Positions 6,730 through 14,248 are shown, counted from the stretch's first letter. The stretch: DNA of 16,128 bases from Deltaproteobacteria bacterium RIFCSPLOWO2_02_FULL_57_26 (GCA_001798455.1 MGSI01000147.1:1-16128), one strand, 5' to 3'. Notes: generated from the sequence alone by a model not told the origin. A program made the numbers and translations.

Positions 6730-7743
6730 GTGACAAATTTGCTGGCGCAGATGCGCAGAGAAAACGAAAATGAGGAAGAGCCTCAAGTTGCCGAAGAGAT
6801 TCACCGGGCCGGGACTTCGGAACGATGCGAAATTTCCGTCGTGATACCCCTTTTTAACGAAGCGAAAACGCTCGAGGATCTGCATGAGAGGCTGTCTGCT
6901 ACGCTGCAAACTCTGAGCCGTTCGTACGAGATCATTTATGTTGATGATGGTAGCAGAGACGGGACCTATGAGATACTCCGAAAGTTGCACCAGCAGGATC
7001 CCAAGGTTAAAGTAATTGTCTTCAATCGCAACTACGGTCAGCATGCAGCGGTTTTGTCTGGTTTTGGGAGAACTCAGGGAGAAGTCGTCGTCACCCTAGA
7101 TGGAGACCTGCAGAACCCGCCCGAGGAGATTCCGAAGCTTCTGCAAAAGCTGAGAGAAGGCTACGATGTGGTTGGAGGCTGGAGGAAAGATCGAGTGGAT
7201 CCGCTTCTACGCCGCGTTTTGTCGGTTTTGATCAATCGCGTGACTTCGCTGATCGTCGGGGTTAAGATGAGGGACTACGGTTGCATGCTTCGAGCCTATC
7301 GCCGGTCCGTTATCGAGCAGGTCTGCCGGGCTCGGGAGGCATCGAGCTTCGTACCGGCATTGGCTAACTGTTTCGCCGGTTCCGTGGCGGAGATTCCCGT
7401 CTCTCATGTTTCTCGTCCCTCGGGGCGCTCGAAGTACACCCCTTTTCGACTCCTGCGCCTCAACTTCGATCTGCTTACAGGTTTTTCGCTTCTTCCCATC
7501 CAGTTAGTGGGTCTTTCGGGAATCCTGATCTCCCTTCTTGGTCTCGCGTTTGCTCTATTTCTGGCCATCCGTCGTCTCCTGGTAGGTCCTGAGGTGGAGG
7601 GCGTTTTCACCCTGTTCGCTATTCTCTTTTTTTTCGTCGGATTGCAGATCCTTGCCCTGGGCCTCATCGGGGAATATATTGGTCGAATCTATATGGAGGT
7701 ACGACGCAGACCCAGGTATGTCATCAGGGAAATATTGGAGTAA
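6730..7743 (+). CDS. arnC: ArnC-like undecaprenyl-phosphate 4-amino-sugar glycosyltransferase (GT2)
   Basis: In the known pathway ArnC moves 4-deoxy-4-formamido-L-arabinose from UDP to undecaprenyl phosphate on the cytoplasmic membrane face. This 337-residue protein has the GT-A fold motifs SVVIPLFNE (36-44) and VDDGSRDGT (71-79), followed by NRNYGQHAAVLSGF (99-112), LDGDLQNPPEEIP (123-135) and DYGCMLRAYRR (182-192). The NRNYGQH and DYGCMLRAYRR blocks are nearly identical to E. coli ArnC as I recall it. Two membrane helices lie at about 256-281 and 292-315, and GEYIGRIYxxVRxRPRY closes the protein, again ArnC-like. An acidic N-terminal extension of about 33 residues is unusual. Start is GTG 6730, with GAGAGGA at 6715-6721. 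The sugar carried could differ from arabinose. Confidence 0.88.
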   Translation: MTNLLAQMRRENENEEEPQVAEEIHRAGTSERCEISVVIPLFNEAKTLEDLHERLSATLQTLSRSYEIIYVDDGSRDGTYEILRKLHQQDPKVKVIVFNRNYGQHAAVLSGFGRTQGEVVVTLDGDLQNPPEEIPKLLQKLREGYDVVGGWRKDRVDPLLRRVLSVLINRVTSLIVGVKMRDYGCMLRAYRRSVIEQVCRAREASSFVPALANCFAGSVAEIPVSHVSRPSGRSKYTPFRLLRLNFDLLTGFSLLPIQLVGLSGILISLLGLAFALFLAIRRLLVGPEVEGVFTLFAILFFFVGLQILALGLIGEYIGRIYMEVRRRPRYVIREILE

Positions 7744-7814
7744 ATAGCAAATAGTTAATGGCGAATAGTCTCTTTTCCGCCCTCTACTATTCACTGTTGA
7801 CCATTCACCATTCG
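7742..7814. repeat. Heptamer repeats forming an inverted pair between arnC and arnA
   Basis: Four units AAATAGC AAATAGT TAATGGC GAATAGT occupy 7742-7769, and four complementary-type units CTATTCA CTGTTGA CCATTCA CCATTCG occupy 7787-7814. The arms can pair over about 16 bases if G-U pairs are allowed. The left arm overlaps the arnC stop codon and the right arm ends two bases before the arnA ATG. This is the same family as at 2189-2325. Confidence 0.8.
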
Positions 7815-7816
7815 CT

Positions 7817-8752
7817 ATGAGGATTGCGGTTTTTGCTTATCACCAGATCGGCTATGAATGCCTGAACGTTCTTATCGAGGCGGGTGAAGAGGTTGTAGCT
7901 GTCGTCACCCATGAAGATGATCCGCGAGAAGAGGTATGGTTTCCCTCGGTGGCCCGACTCGCCCGCATGCACGAGCTTTCTGTCTACGCCCCTTCCAACC
8001 CCAATACCCCCGACTTTATCGGCTTGGTGCGCCGCCTTGCGCCGGACTTGATTTTATCCATTTATTACCGTCGCCTTTTATACAAAGAGTTGCTAGCGAT
8101 ACCCCCTCTCGGAGGTATCAATCTTCACGGCTCGCTTCTGCCCAAGTACCGCGGCCGTGCGCCGATCAATTGGGTTCTGGTTAATGGGGAGACGGAAACC
8201 GGGGTGACGCTTCATTACATGGTCGAGGAAGCCGACGCGGGAGACATTGTCGCTCAGAGAGCCGTGCCCATAGACGAACAGGACACGGCGCTTGACCTTT
8301 ACAAAAAGATTATCGCTGCCGGCGCCGAACTTTTACGGGAGACCTTTCCGCTGATCAAGGAGGGCCGAGCTCCCAGGATTCCACAGGATTCGAGCCGGGC
8401 GACAAAGTTCGGTGGGAGGCGTCCCGAGGATGGAAAAATCCTCTGGGATTCGCCGGCCCGCTCGGTGTATAATCTTATCCGGGCAGTGACCCATCCGTAT
8501 CCAGGGGCTTTCACCTATTTTGGCGGGCGAAAGCTTTTTGTATGGCATGCCAGGGCGTTGCCTGGAGCGGCCAATCATAAGGGTTTACCCGGGAGCGTGG
8601 AGGCTGTGGAAAAAGGTAACGGGATTTGGGTCAAGACCGGGGATGGCTCGCTTCTTTTAACGCGTACACAGTTTGAGGGGGAAGAGGAGATGCCGGCAGA
8701 TGAGCTGGCGGCGCGCTACGGAATTTCGGTCGGGGCAAAGCTGGATCTGTGA
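7817..8752 (+). CDS. arnA: ArnA-like formyltransferase (stand-alone N-terminal half)
   Basis: A formyltransferase using 10-formyl-tetrahydrofolate. In E. coli this activity is the N-terminal half of the two-domain ArnA and formylates UDP-4-amino-4-deoxy-L-arabinose. The 311 residues align along that half from FAYH at the start. The catalytic triad Asn102, His104 (INLHGSLLPKYRGRAP) and Asp140 (ADAGDIVAQ) falls at the same residue numbers as in E. coli ArnA. NWVLVNGETETGVTLH is another strong match. The C-terminal NAD-dependent decarboxylase half of ArnA is absent, so this is a single-function enzyme. ATG 7817 directly follows a heptamer repeat and has no Shine-Dalgarno sequence. The stop overlaps the arnD start by four bases (GTGA), indicating coupled translation. 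A 4-amino sugar other than arabinose is possible. Confidence 0.88.
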   Translation: MRIAVFAYHQIGYECLNVLIEAGEEVVAVVTHEDDPREEVWFPSVARLARMHELSVYAPSNPNTPDFIGLVRRLAPDLILSIYYRRLLYKELLAIPPLGGINLHGSLLPKYRGRAPINWVLVNGETETGVTLHYMVEEADAGDIVAQRAVPIDEQDTALDLYKKIIAAGAELLRETFPLIKEGRAPRIPQDSSRATKFGGRRPEDGKILWDSPARSVYNLIRAVTHPYPGAFTYFGGRKLFVWHARALPGAANHKGLPGSVEAVEKGNGIWVKTGDGSLLLTRTQFEGEEEMPADELAARYGISVGAKLDL

Positions 8753-9648
8753 GCGTGCAACTTGCTATCCGAGTGGACGTTGACACGAACGTGGGGATCC
8801 GCGAAGGGGTCCCAAGGTTGCTCGAATTGTTCAGGCAATACGCTCTGCGGGTGAGCTTTTTCGTAAGCTTCGGCCCTGACCGTTCAGGACGAGCCATCAG
8901 GCGGCTCTGGCGCCCGTCTTTTCTCTTAAAGATGGTGCGCACGAATCCAGTGCGCCTTTACGGCCTTAGGACCCTTCTTTCGGGCACGCTCCTTCCGTCG
9001 AAGCCTATTGGCGAAGGAGAGCCCGAACTCTTGCGTTCGATCCTTCAGGAAGGGCACGAAATTGGCATCCATGGTTATGATCACGTCCGCTGGCAAGACG
9101 GCATTGAATCTATGCAGCAAGGCGACATCGAATCGGAATTGAAAAAGAGTATGGATGCGTATTGGCGGATTTTTGGCAAGCATCCATTGAGCACGGCTGC
9201 GCCAGGTTGGAGATGCACGTCCCTGAGCCTTGAAGTCCAGGAGCGCTTGGGTTTTCTATATGCGAGTGACGTGCGGGGCAAGTTCCCTTTTTTTCCGGTA
9301 CACAACGGTCGGATCCTCCAAACGCTTCAGATTCCGACGACGCTTCCTACCGCAGATGAGCTCATCGGAAGAGAGCGGGAATTGGCCAGCGTGTTTCTTT
9401 CCTCACTTGGGCCGGGATTAAATGTCCTCACGGTCCATGCGGAAGTAGAAGGGCGCGCTTATTTAGGTTTTTTCCGGGATTTCCTTGAGGGAGTCCTTGA
9501 GCGTAAAGCTGTCCCGGTTCCCCTTGGTGAGGTCGCGCAGTCGATTATGAAACGGAGTAGAGACGCCGTTCCTTGCCTTCCGGTACAGCGGGGAAAGGTG
9601 CCGGGGCGAAGTGGCTGGATCGCCAGGCAAGGCGTTTTGGCAGCATAA
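8749..9648 (+). CDS. arnD: ArnD-like polysaccharide deacetylase (deformylase of lipid-linked amino sugar)
   Basis: ArnD removes the formyl group from undecaprenyl-phosphate-linked 4-formamido-arabinose, leaving the free amine. This 299-residue NodB-fold protein has RVDVDT (8-13) with the catalytic and metal Asp pair, then REGVPRLLEL, RLWRPSFLLKM, LYGLRTLLSGT, GHEIGIHGYDHVRWQ (102-116, metal His and Asp) and AAPGWR. The later segments LPTADELIGR and TVHAEVEG also match E. coli ArnD as I remember it. Start is GTG 8749 overlapping the arnA stop; the family motif begins six residues in, and no other start fits. The last 40 or so residues are basic and less conserved. The adjacent arnC and arnA homologues make the assignment firm, although the exact sugar is not proven. 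Confidence 0.87.
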   Translation: MSVQLAIRVDVDTNVGIREGVPRLLELFRQYALRVSFFVSFGPDRSGRAIRRLWRPSFLLKMVRTNPVRLYGLRTLLSGTLLPSKPIGEGEPELLRSILQEGHEIGIHGYDHVRWQDGIESMQQGDIESELKKSMDAYWRIFGKHPLSTAAPGWRCTSLSLEVQERLGFLYASDVRGKFPFFPVHNGRILQTLQIPTTLPTADELIGRERELASVFLSSLGPGLNVLTVHAEVEGRAYLGFFRDFLEGVLERKAVPVPLGEVAQSIMKRSRDAVPCLPVQRGKVPGRSGWIARQGVLAA

Positions 9649-9685
9649 GAGATCGACTGGATTAGCTGCAAAGGAGACGAGGCCC

Positions 9686-10027
9686 ATGCCCATTTACGAA
9701 TATAGATGCCTTAAGTGCAAAAAGATTTTTTCCTTTTTGGTCGGCGTAGTGGCGGATTGTGGAGAACCGGCTTGTCCACGATGTGGGGGAAAGAAATTGG
9801 CGAAGCTGATCTCGAGGATCGCTCGTGTTAGGTCTCAAGATACGGTTTTGGAAGACTTGGCCGACCCTGGCCGGGTAGGGAACTTGGAAGACCCAAAGGC
9901 GATGGCCCGGTGGGCAAAGAAAATGGGCCGGACATTAGGCGAGGAGACGGGCGAGGACTTTGGCGACGAGATGGACGAAATGCTCGAAGGGTCGGCGGAA
10001 GGAGAGGGCAATGCGGATGAAGAGTAG
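9686..10027 (+). CDS. FmdB-family zinc ribbon protein
   Basis: A 113-residue protein of the FmdB/regulatory zinc-ribbon family. It begins MPIYEYRCLKC, the family signature. Cys8, Cys11, Cys30 and Cys33 (CLKC and CPRC) form the predicted zinc site. The second half, after residue 70, is rich in Asp, Glu and Gly (GEETGEDFGDEMDEM) and appears disordered. FmdB was named as a putative regulator of amide metabolism, but the function of most members is unknown. ATG 9686 is preceded by AAGGAGA at 9671-9677. Its end overlaps the start of the next gene by 17 bp, so the two are co-translated. Why it sits between arnD and a sugar dehydrogenase is unclear; it may be a small regulator or metal-binding accessory. 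Confidence 0.85.
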   Translation: MPIYEYRCLKCKKIFSFLVGVVADCGEPACPRCGGKKLAKLISRIARVRSQDTVLEDLADPGRVGNLEDPKAMARWAKKMGRTLGEETGEDFGDEMDEMLEGSAEGEGNADEE

Positions 10028-11315
10028 GAAGGAGGCGTTGAACGAAAGAATCGTCCAGCGCAAAGCCAAGGTTTGTGTCTTGGGCCTGGGTTATGTCGGG
10101 CTTCCGCTCGCCCTCAGGTTCGCCGAGGTTGGATTTCCGGTTTTTGGGATCGATACCGATGATGAGAAGGTGGAAAAGATTAACCGCGGGATTTCCTATA
10201 TTCCCGGCGTTTCTCTGAACCTGCAAGAGCCGAAGGTGCTTCGAGCCTCTAAAGACTTTTCCCATTTGGATGACGCGGATGCCGCGATTATTTGTGTGCC
10301 CACTCCCCTTAGCAAGACCCGGGAGCCCGATCTCTCCCTCGTCCTGGAGGCCGCCCAGACTGTAGCGAAACATCTCCATCCGGGGGAACTTATCGTCCTG
10401 GAAAGTACCACGTACCCTGGCACGACACGGGAGGTTTTGCTGCCGCTCTTGGAGGAGCGGGGCCTGAAAAGCGGCCAGGATTTCTTTCTTGCCTACTCGC
10501 CGGAGCGCGTGGATCCGGGCAATGAGATTTTCACTCTTTCCAACACGCCGAAAGTTATCGCAGGCATCAGCCCGAGCTGCCTGGCATTGGCTCAAACACT
10601 CTACAGTCAGATCGTACAGAGAGTGGTCCCAGTGAGCACCACAGACACAGCGGAAATAGTAAAGCTCTTAGAGAACACCTTTCGCAGCGTTAACATCGCC
10701 CTGGTCAATGAATTCGCGATTATGTGCGATCGGCTAGGGTTGAATGTCTGGGAGGTCATCCAAGCGGCGGCGACGAAGCCCTTTGGCTTTATGCCGTTCT
10801 TTCCCGGTCCCGGACTCGGTGGTCATTGCATCCCGGTCGATCCCCACTACCTTTCCTGGAAACTCAGGCTTTTAGCGTACAAGGCCAGGACGATCGAGCT
10901 GGCAGATGAAATCAACCGGGAGATGCCTCGGTTTGTTGCGGAAAAGGTCGGGGAGGCTCTCAATCGTCAGCGAAAGAGCGTGAACGGCTCGAAAATTCTG
11001 ATCTTGGGCGTAGCCTATAAAAAAGATTCGACTGACGTGCGGGAGTCTCCTGCGCTGGATGTCATGAAGCTACTTCGCGAGAAGGGGGGCGACATTTTTT
11101 ACCATGACCCTTGGGTTCCCCGTTTGTCCTTTAACGGCCGCGATCTTGGCTCAGTTCCTTTAGATGCGGAGACTTTATCCACCGCTGATGTCGTCGTGGT
11201 GATCACCGACCATAGCCGCTTCGATGCGGGCGAGGTCGTGGAGCATTCTCGCTTGATCATAGATGCGCGGAATCTAACACATGGCATAGAGTCCGCAAAA
11301 ATTGTCAGGCTCTAG
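10011..11315 (+). CDS. Nucleotide-sugar dehydrogenase, UDP-HexNAc 6-dehydrogenase class (WbpA/TviB-like)
   Basis: This enzyme oxidises the C6 alcohol of a UDP-sugar to a carboxylate in two NAD-dependent steps. The Rossmann motif GLGYVGLP lies at 25-32, with Asp48 in GIDTD selecting NAD. ESTTYPGTT, YSPERVDPG and ENTFRSVNIALVNE are family blocks. The catalytic Cys273 is in GPGLGGHCIPVDP, typical of UDP-GlcNAc/ManNAc dehydrogenases, whereas UDP-glucose dehydrogenase (Ugd) has GGSCFPKD. The C-terminal domain contains GVAYKKDSTDVRESPALD. ATG 10011 has AAGGAGAGG upstream and gives 434 residues; a longer frame back to 9960 lies within the FmdB gene. The stop TAG (11313-11315) is formed by the first bases of an inverted-repeat element, so the native end may have been displaced. 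Its product could be the precursor of the amino sugar. Confidence 0.88.
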   Translation: MRMKSRKEALNERIVQRKAKVCVLGLGYVGLPLALRFAEVGFPVFGIDTDDEKVEKINRGISYIPGVSLNLQEPKVLRASKDFSHLDDADAAIICVPTPLSKTREPDLSLVLEAAQTVAKHLHPGELIVLESTTYPGTTREVLLPLLEERGLKSGQDFFLAYSPERVDPGNEIFTLSNTPKVIAGISPSCLALAQTLYSQIVQRVVPVSTTDTAEIVKLLENTFRSVNIALVNEFAIMCDRLGLNVWEVIQAAATKPFGFMPFFPGPGLGGHCIPVDPHYLSWKLRLLAYKARTIELADEINREMPRFVAEKVGEALNRQRKSVNGSKILILGVAYKKDSTDVRESPALDVMKLLREKGGDIFYHDPWVPRLSFNGRDLGSVPLDAETLSTADVVVVITDHSRFDAGEVVEHSRLIIDARNLTHGIESAKIVRL

Positions 11316-11449
11316 CAGGTTGCTGAAAAAACCTCCGTTAACCCTTCGACACGCTCAGGGCGAACGGAGCAGGGGTTGAAAACATTGACGAATTTCCGCT
11401 CATGCTGAGGCTCTCGAAGCATGAAAATCACTTTTTCCGCAGCCTGCTA
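11313..11449. mobile_element. MITE-like palindromic element with 18-bp terminal inverted repeats
   Basis: The ends TAGCAGGTTGCTGAAAAA (11313-11330) and TTTTTCCGCAGCCTGCTA (11432-11449) are inverted repeats with two mismatches. Inside are two smaller hairpins: CTCCGTT/AACGGAG (11333-11339 with 11363-11369) enclosing a CTTCGACACGCTCAGGG motif, and TCATGCT/AGCATGA (11400-11406 with 11418-11424). There is no coding capacity in its 137 bp. Ends in TA are compatible with a TA target duplication, as in IS630/mariner-derived elements (inference). The first three bases form the stop codon of the preceding gene. Confidence 0.75.
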
Positions 11450-11499
11450 GAGGGATAAGCGTAGAATTTTCTTGACATAAGGTAGCTCCCCTTGTTAAA

Positions 11500-11540
11500 G
11501 GGCCTTCTGGTGTTTCCCAGACCAGAAGGCCCTTTTTTTT
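11500..11540 (+). terminator. Strong intrinsic terminator or attenuator
   Basis: A perfect 12-bp stem, GGGCCTTCTGGT (11500-11511) with ACCAGAAGGCCC (11521-11532), closes a nine-base loop and is followed by eight T residues (11533-11540). It points in the + direction, so it would end transcription from the operon upstream. Its T-run ends only 13 bases before the kinase start, leaving no room for a promoter downstream. Kinase expression must therefore pass through it, which makes attenuation possible. Confidence 0.9.
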
Positions 11541-11553
11541 GACGGGAGGGACT

Positions 11554-14076
11554 ATGAATCCGCAGACCAAGCGCCGGAACGGATTGTTATGGGCTGTTGG
11601 ATCGCTTGCGTTTCTGGTGATTACCGGAACCCTGATTTCTTCTTACTGGTGGATCAACAGACCCTTTCCAGGATTTCTCCTTTATCGTAATTTGGTTGTC
11701 GGGCCGGACTTTCTACCGCAGTGGACTGGTTCGAGCGGCGGTATGAGTTTCCTGGACCGCGTGGTCGCCGTGAACGGTAAACCTGTGACGACTCCTGCCG
11801 AGGTATATGACCTGGTGCAAAGCAGCCCTCCCGGATCGCTTTTCCAATACACGGTCGCAAAGAAGGGTCAGATCCTCCAAATTACTATCCCCTCCATGAA
11901 GTTCTCTTTTTATGACTGGCTATTCAGCTTTGGAGTTTATCTGCTAGCGGGCTTGGGGTTTTTGGCGACTGGGTTGGCGCCGTTCTATCTTCGCGCGCCT
12001 GCGCCTTCGGTCGGGCCGCTGTTTTTCATGGTGACCATGATTTTTCTTTGGTTTACTACGACGTACGATTTCATGACCACCCAGTTGCTGCCCAAGGAGA
12101 TCCGTGTGCTGGCTTTCACGTTAACTCCCAGCGCGGGAATCCATCTGGGACTTTTGCTCACCGGAGGCCTTCGGGAACGGCCAAGGCAGCGGCGTTACCT
12201 ATGCGTCGTTTATACCCTATCGATTCTCCTGGCCTTGGGATATAGCCTGACCTTCTACCGGCCTCTGGGGCTTTGGCAGTGGGCCGTGCGTGCGGGCTAC
12301 GGTTACAGTTGGTTGGCCGCTCTGATTTTTCTCGGGTTGCTTTGGAGCGCTTTAAAACGGCCAATATCCCAGCTCGACAAGTCGCGCCTGCGCGTCGTGT
12401 TCCTCGGCGCCATCGTCGGCTTTTTCCTTCCTACCTTCGGAGCCGTTTTGCGAGCCTACTTGGGCTGGGAAATCCCTCACAACCTTTTATTGATTCCGGC
12501 GGTATGCTTCCCCTTGTCGGTTGCTTACGCTCTCGTCAAGTACAGTCTTTTTGATATCGGTCTTGTGCTCAAGGTGGGACTAACTCGAGGGGCCCTGACT
12601 GGGGCGCTGTTGGTGATTTATGTCTTGGTCGTGTGGCTCCTCAGCTTCTTGACGGGGGCTTACGACAAAGAAGTTCTTGGGCCATTGCTTTTTGCCGTTT
12701 TGGTGGTCCTGCTTTTTAATCCCTTACTGCGGTGGCTCGAAGCCGTCGTGGGTCGTTACATTTATGGACAAGAATATGATCCCCTTCAGCTGCGGAGGGA
12801 CATCGGTCTGTTACTGGGGTCATTGGTGAGGCCCGAGGTGACCGCGGAGAAATTTCTCAAGATCGTTGGCGAGCGGATGGGGATAGGCGCGGCTCATCTT
12901 TTTTTCCGTCCCGCGGAGGACAGCCGGTGCGTCGCGGTATCATTGGGAAATGGGGAGGCAGAAGGATGGCGTGCGGCCGTGGATTTAGGTTCGCTGTCAC
13001 GGTTATACTCCGGTACGCGCCGGGAAGGGATTTCGAGAGGAGAAGTGGAGAAAGATCCTGCCTATGCCGACCGGCGCGCCGCGATGCTCGAGATCTTCCA
13101 GGTGTTAAACGCGGAGCTCTTGATCCCGATCAGTTTTGAGAAGAAGATCCTTGGATTCATCTCCATCGGTGGAAAGCGCTCGGGGAGGGAATATAGCGCC
13201 GATGATTTTTGGCTGCTTTGCAATCTGGCTGATCAACTCGCTCTCTCGCTCGAGAATGGGGTGCTATACGAGGAATCGGAGAAGGCGAAGGAGAGTTACC
13301 GCTCCCTTTACGATGAGTCCCAGGCGATGAACCAGCGGCTGGTCGAGGCCGATCGACTCAAGAAGGAGTTTGTCGCCAATATCTCCCATGAACTGAGGAC
13401 GCCGATCAGTGCCATCCTGGGCTATACGGAGGTGCTATTGGATCCGGGTTTCCGAGGGGATGTTTATCCGATTTTAGAACGTCTTGTCGGCAGCGGGCAG
13501 GATCTCTCCCAGCTGATGGACAGCCTGCTGGATTTTTCCCGCATGGAGGCGGGAACTCTCACGATGACGCTTCAGGAGGTCAATCTGAGGGAAATCCTCC
13601 AGTCCCTAGAGATCATGACGCGGAGGCTGATCAAGGAGCGTCCCATCCGTTTTCGTGTTCAGGTCGATGCCCCCACGGCCCAGCTAGAGACGGATGCGAA
13701 GAAACTGCAGCAGATATTAATGTACCTTTTGACCAACGCGCTAAAATTTACAGAGAGAGGCGAGATTGCGCTGCGGGTCAGAGGGGTGATTGAGGCGGAT
13801 GCGACGTTTTTAGAAATTTCTGTTGCCGACACGGGAATCGGAATCAGCAAGCGAGATCAAGAGCTGATCTTTGAGGATTTCCGGCAGCTTGATGGTTCTT
13901 CGACCCGGAAATACGGCGGGACTGGGCTCGGCCTTAGCCTCTGCAGGAGGCTAGCCCAATCTCTGGGAGGAAAAATTACGATCGATAGCGAGGTTGGCGA
14001 AGGGAGCGTTTTCAGCTTGATGCTGCCACTGCGGGAGTCCAGGCCTGTGGCTGTACAGGGACTGCAGGCCGTTTAA
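11554..14076 (+). CDS. Membrane sensor histidine kinase (PDZ, multi-TM, GAF, HisKA, HATPase)
   Basis: A large 840-residue sensor kinase. An N-terminal membrane helix (about 11-31) precedes a PDZ-like domain (about 55-112, with LDRVVAVNGKPVTTPAEVYDLV). About eight or nine further hydrophobic segments span 121-390, including the YALVKYSLFDI block seen in several multi-TM kinases. A GAF-like domain (about 425-570) and a short coiled coil follow. The HisKA motif NISHELRTP carries the phosphorylated His612. The HATPase has the N-box in TNALKFTE (727-734), DTGIGIS (759-765) and GGTGLGLSL (788-796). There is no receiver domain, and no response regulator in the window. ATG 11554 has GGGAGGG at 11544-11550 and was preferred over the in-frame TTG five codons earlier. 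A strong terminator hairpin ends just 13 bases upstream. Confidence 0.9.
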   Translation: MNPQTKRRNGLLWAVGSLAFLVITGTLISSYWWINRPFPGFLLYRNLVVGPDFLPQWTGSSGGMSFLDRVVAVNGKPVTTPAEVYDLVQSSPPGSLFQYTVAKKGQILQITIPSMKFSFYDWLFSFGVYLLAGLGFLATGLAPFYLRAPAPSVGPLFFMVTMIFLWFTTTYDFMTTQLLPKEIRVLAFTLTPSAGIHLGLLLTGGLRERPRQRRYLCVVYTLSILLALGYSLTFYRPLGLWQWAVRAGYGYSWLAALIFLGLLWSALKRPISQLDKSRLRVVFLGAIVGFFLPTFGAVLRAYLGWEIPHNLLLIPAVCFPLSVAYALVKYSLFDIGLVLKVGLTRGALTGALLVIYVLVVWLLSFLTGAYDKEVLGPLLFAVLVVLLFNPLLRWLEAVVGRYIYGQEYDPLQLRRDIGLLLGSLVRPEVTAEKFLKIVGERMGIGAAHLFFRPAEDSRCVAVSLGNGEAEGWRAAVDLGSLSRLYSGTRREGISRGEVEKDPAYADRRAAMLEIFQVLNAELLIPISFEKKILGFISIGGKRSGREYSADDFWLLCNLADQLALSLENGVLYEESEKAKESYRSLYDESQAMNQRLVEADRLKKEFVANISHELRTPISAILGYTEVLLDPGFRGDVYPILERLVGSGQDLSQLMDSLLDFSRMEAGTLTMTLQEVNLREILQSLEIMTRRLIKERPIRFRVQVDAPTAQLETDAKKLQQILMYLLTNALKFTERGEIALRVRGVIEADATFLEISVADTGIGISKRDQELIFEDFRQLDGSSTRKYGGTGLGLSLCRRLAQSLGGKITIDSEVGEGSVFSLMLPLRESRPVAVQGLQAV

Positions 14077-14182
14077 AATCTTGTGAGTTAATGTCAGACC
14101 GTCTTGCCTTCGTCGTAGCGGTTCCGATAGGAAGGGTGATCCTAACATCACCGGCTTAAGGGTGTCAATTCGCGAAAAAAGG

Positions 14183-14211
14183 TTGTAGGGCGCTCTCAGA
14201 TGTGGTCTAAT
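14183..14211 (+). promoter_or_regulatory. Candidate sigma-70 promoter upstream of the M24 gene
   Basis: TTGTAG (14183-14188) and TCTAAT (14206-14211) are separated by 17 bases. The -10 matches five of six consensus bases and the -35 three of six. The predicted start would leave a short leader before the ribosome binding site at 14237. The rest of the 172-bp gap after the kinase shows only a small GGTGAT/ATCACC hairpin without a T-run. Confidence 0.4.
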
Positions 14212-14248
14212 TTGCCGGCAGCGAGGTCATCGCGCCGGAGGTTTATGT

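Noticed and set aside
9828..10595. Minus-strand open frame of 255 codons
   Set aside because: It runs across the FmdB and dehydrogenase genes, both with strong motifs; its translation is low in recognisable structure.
11472..11500. Full sigma-70 promoter for the kinase (TTGACA plus 17 bases)
   Set aside because: The -10 would be TTAAAG, a poor match, and the start site would fall inside the terminator stem.
14041..14090. Terminator at the end of the kinase gene
   Set aside because: A GGCCTG/CAGGCC stem exists but has a 17-base loop, lies within coding sequence and is not followed by a T-run.
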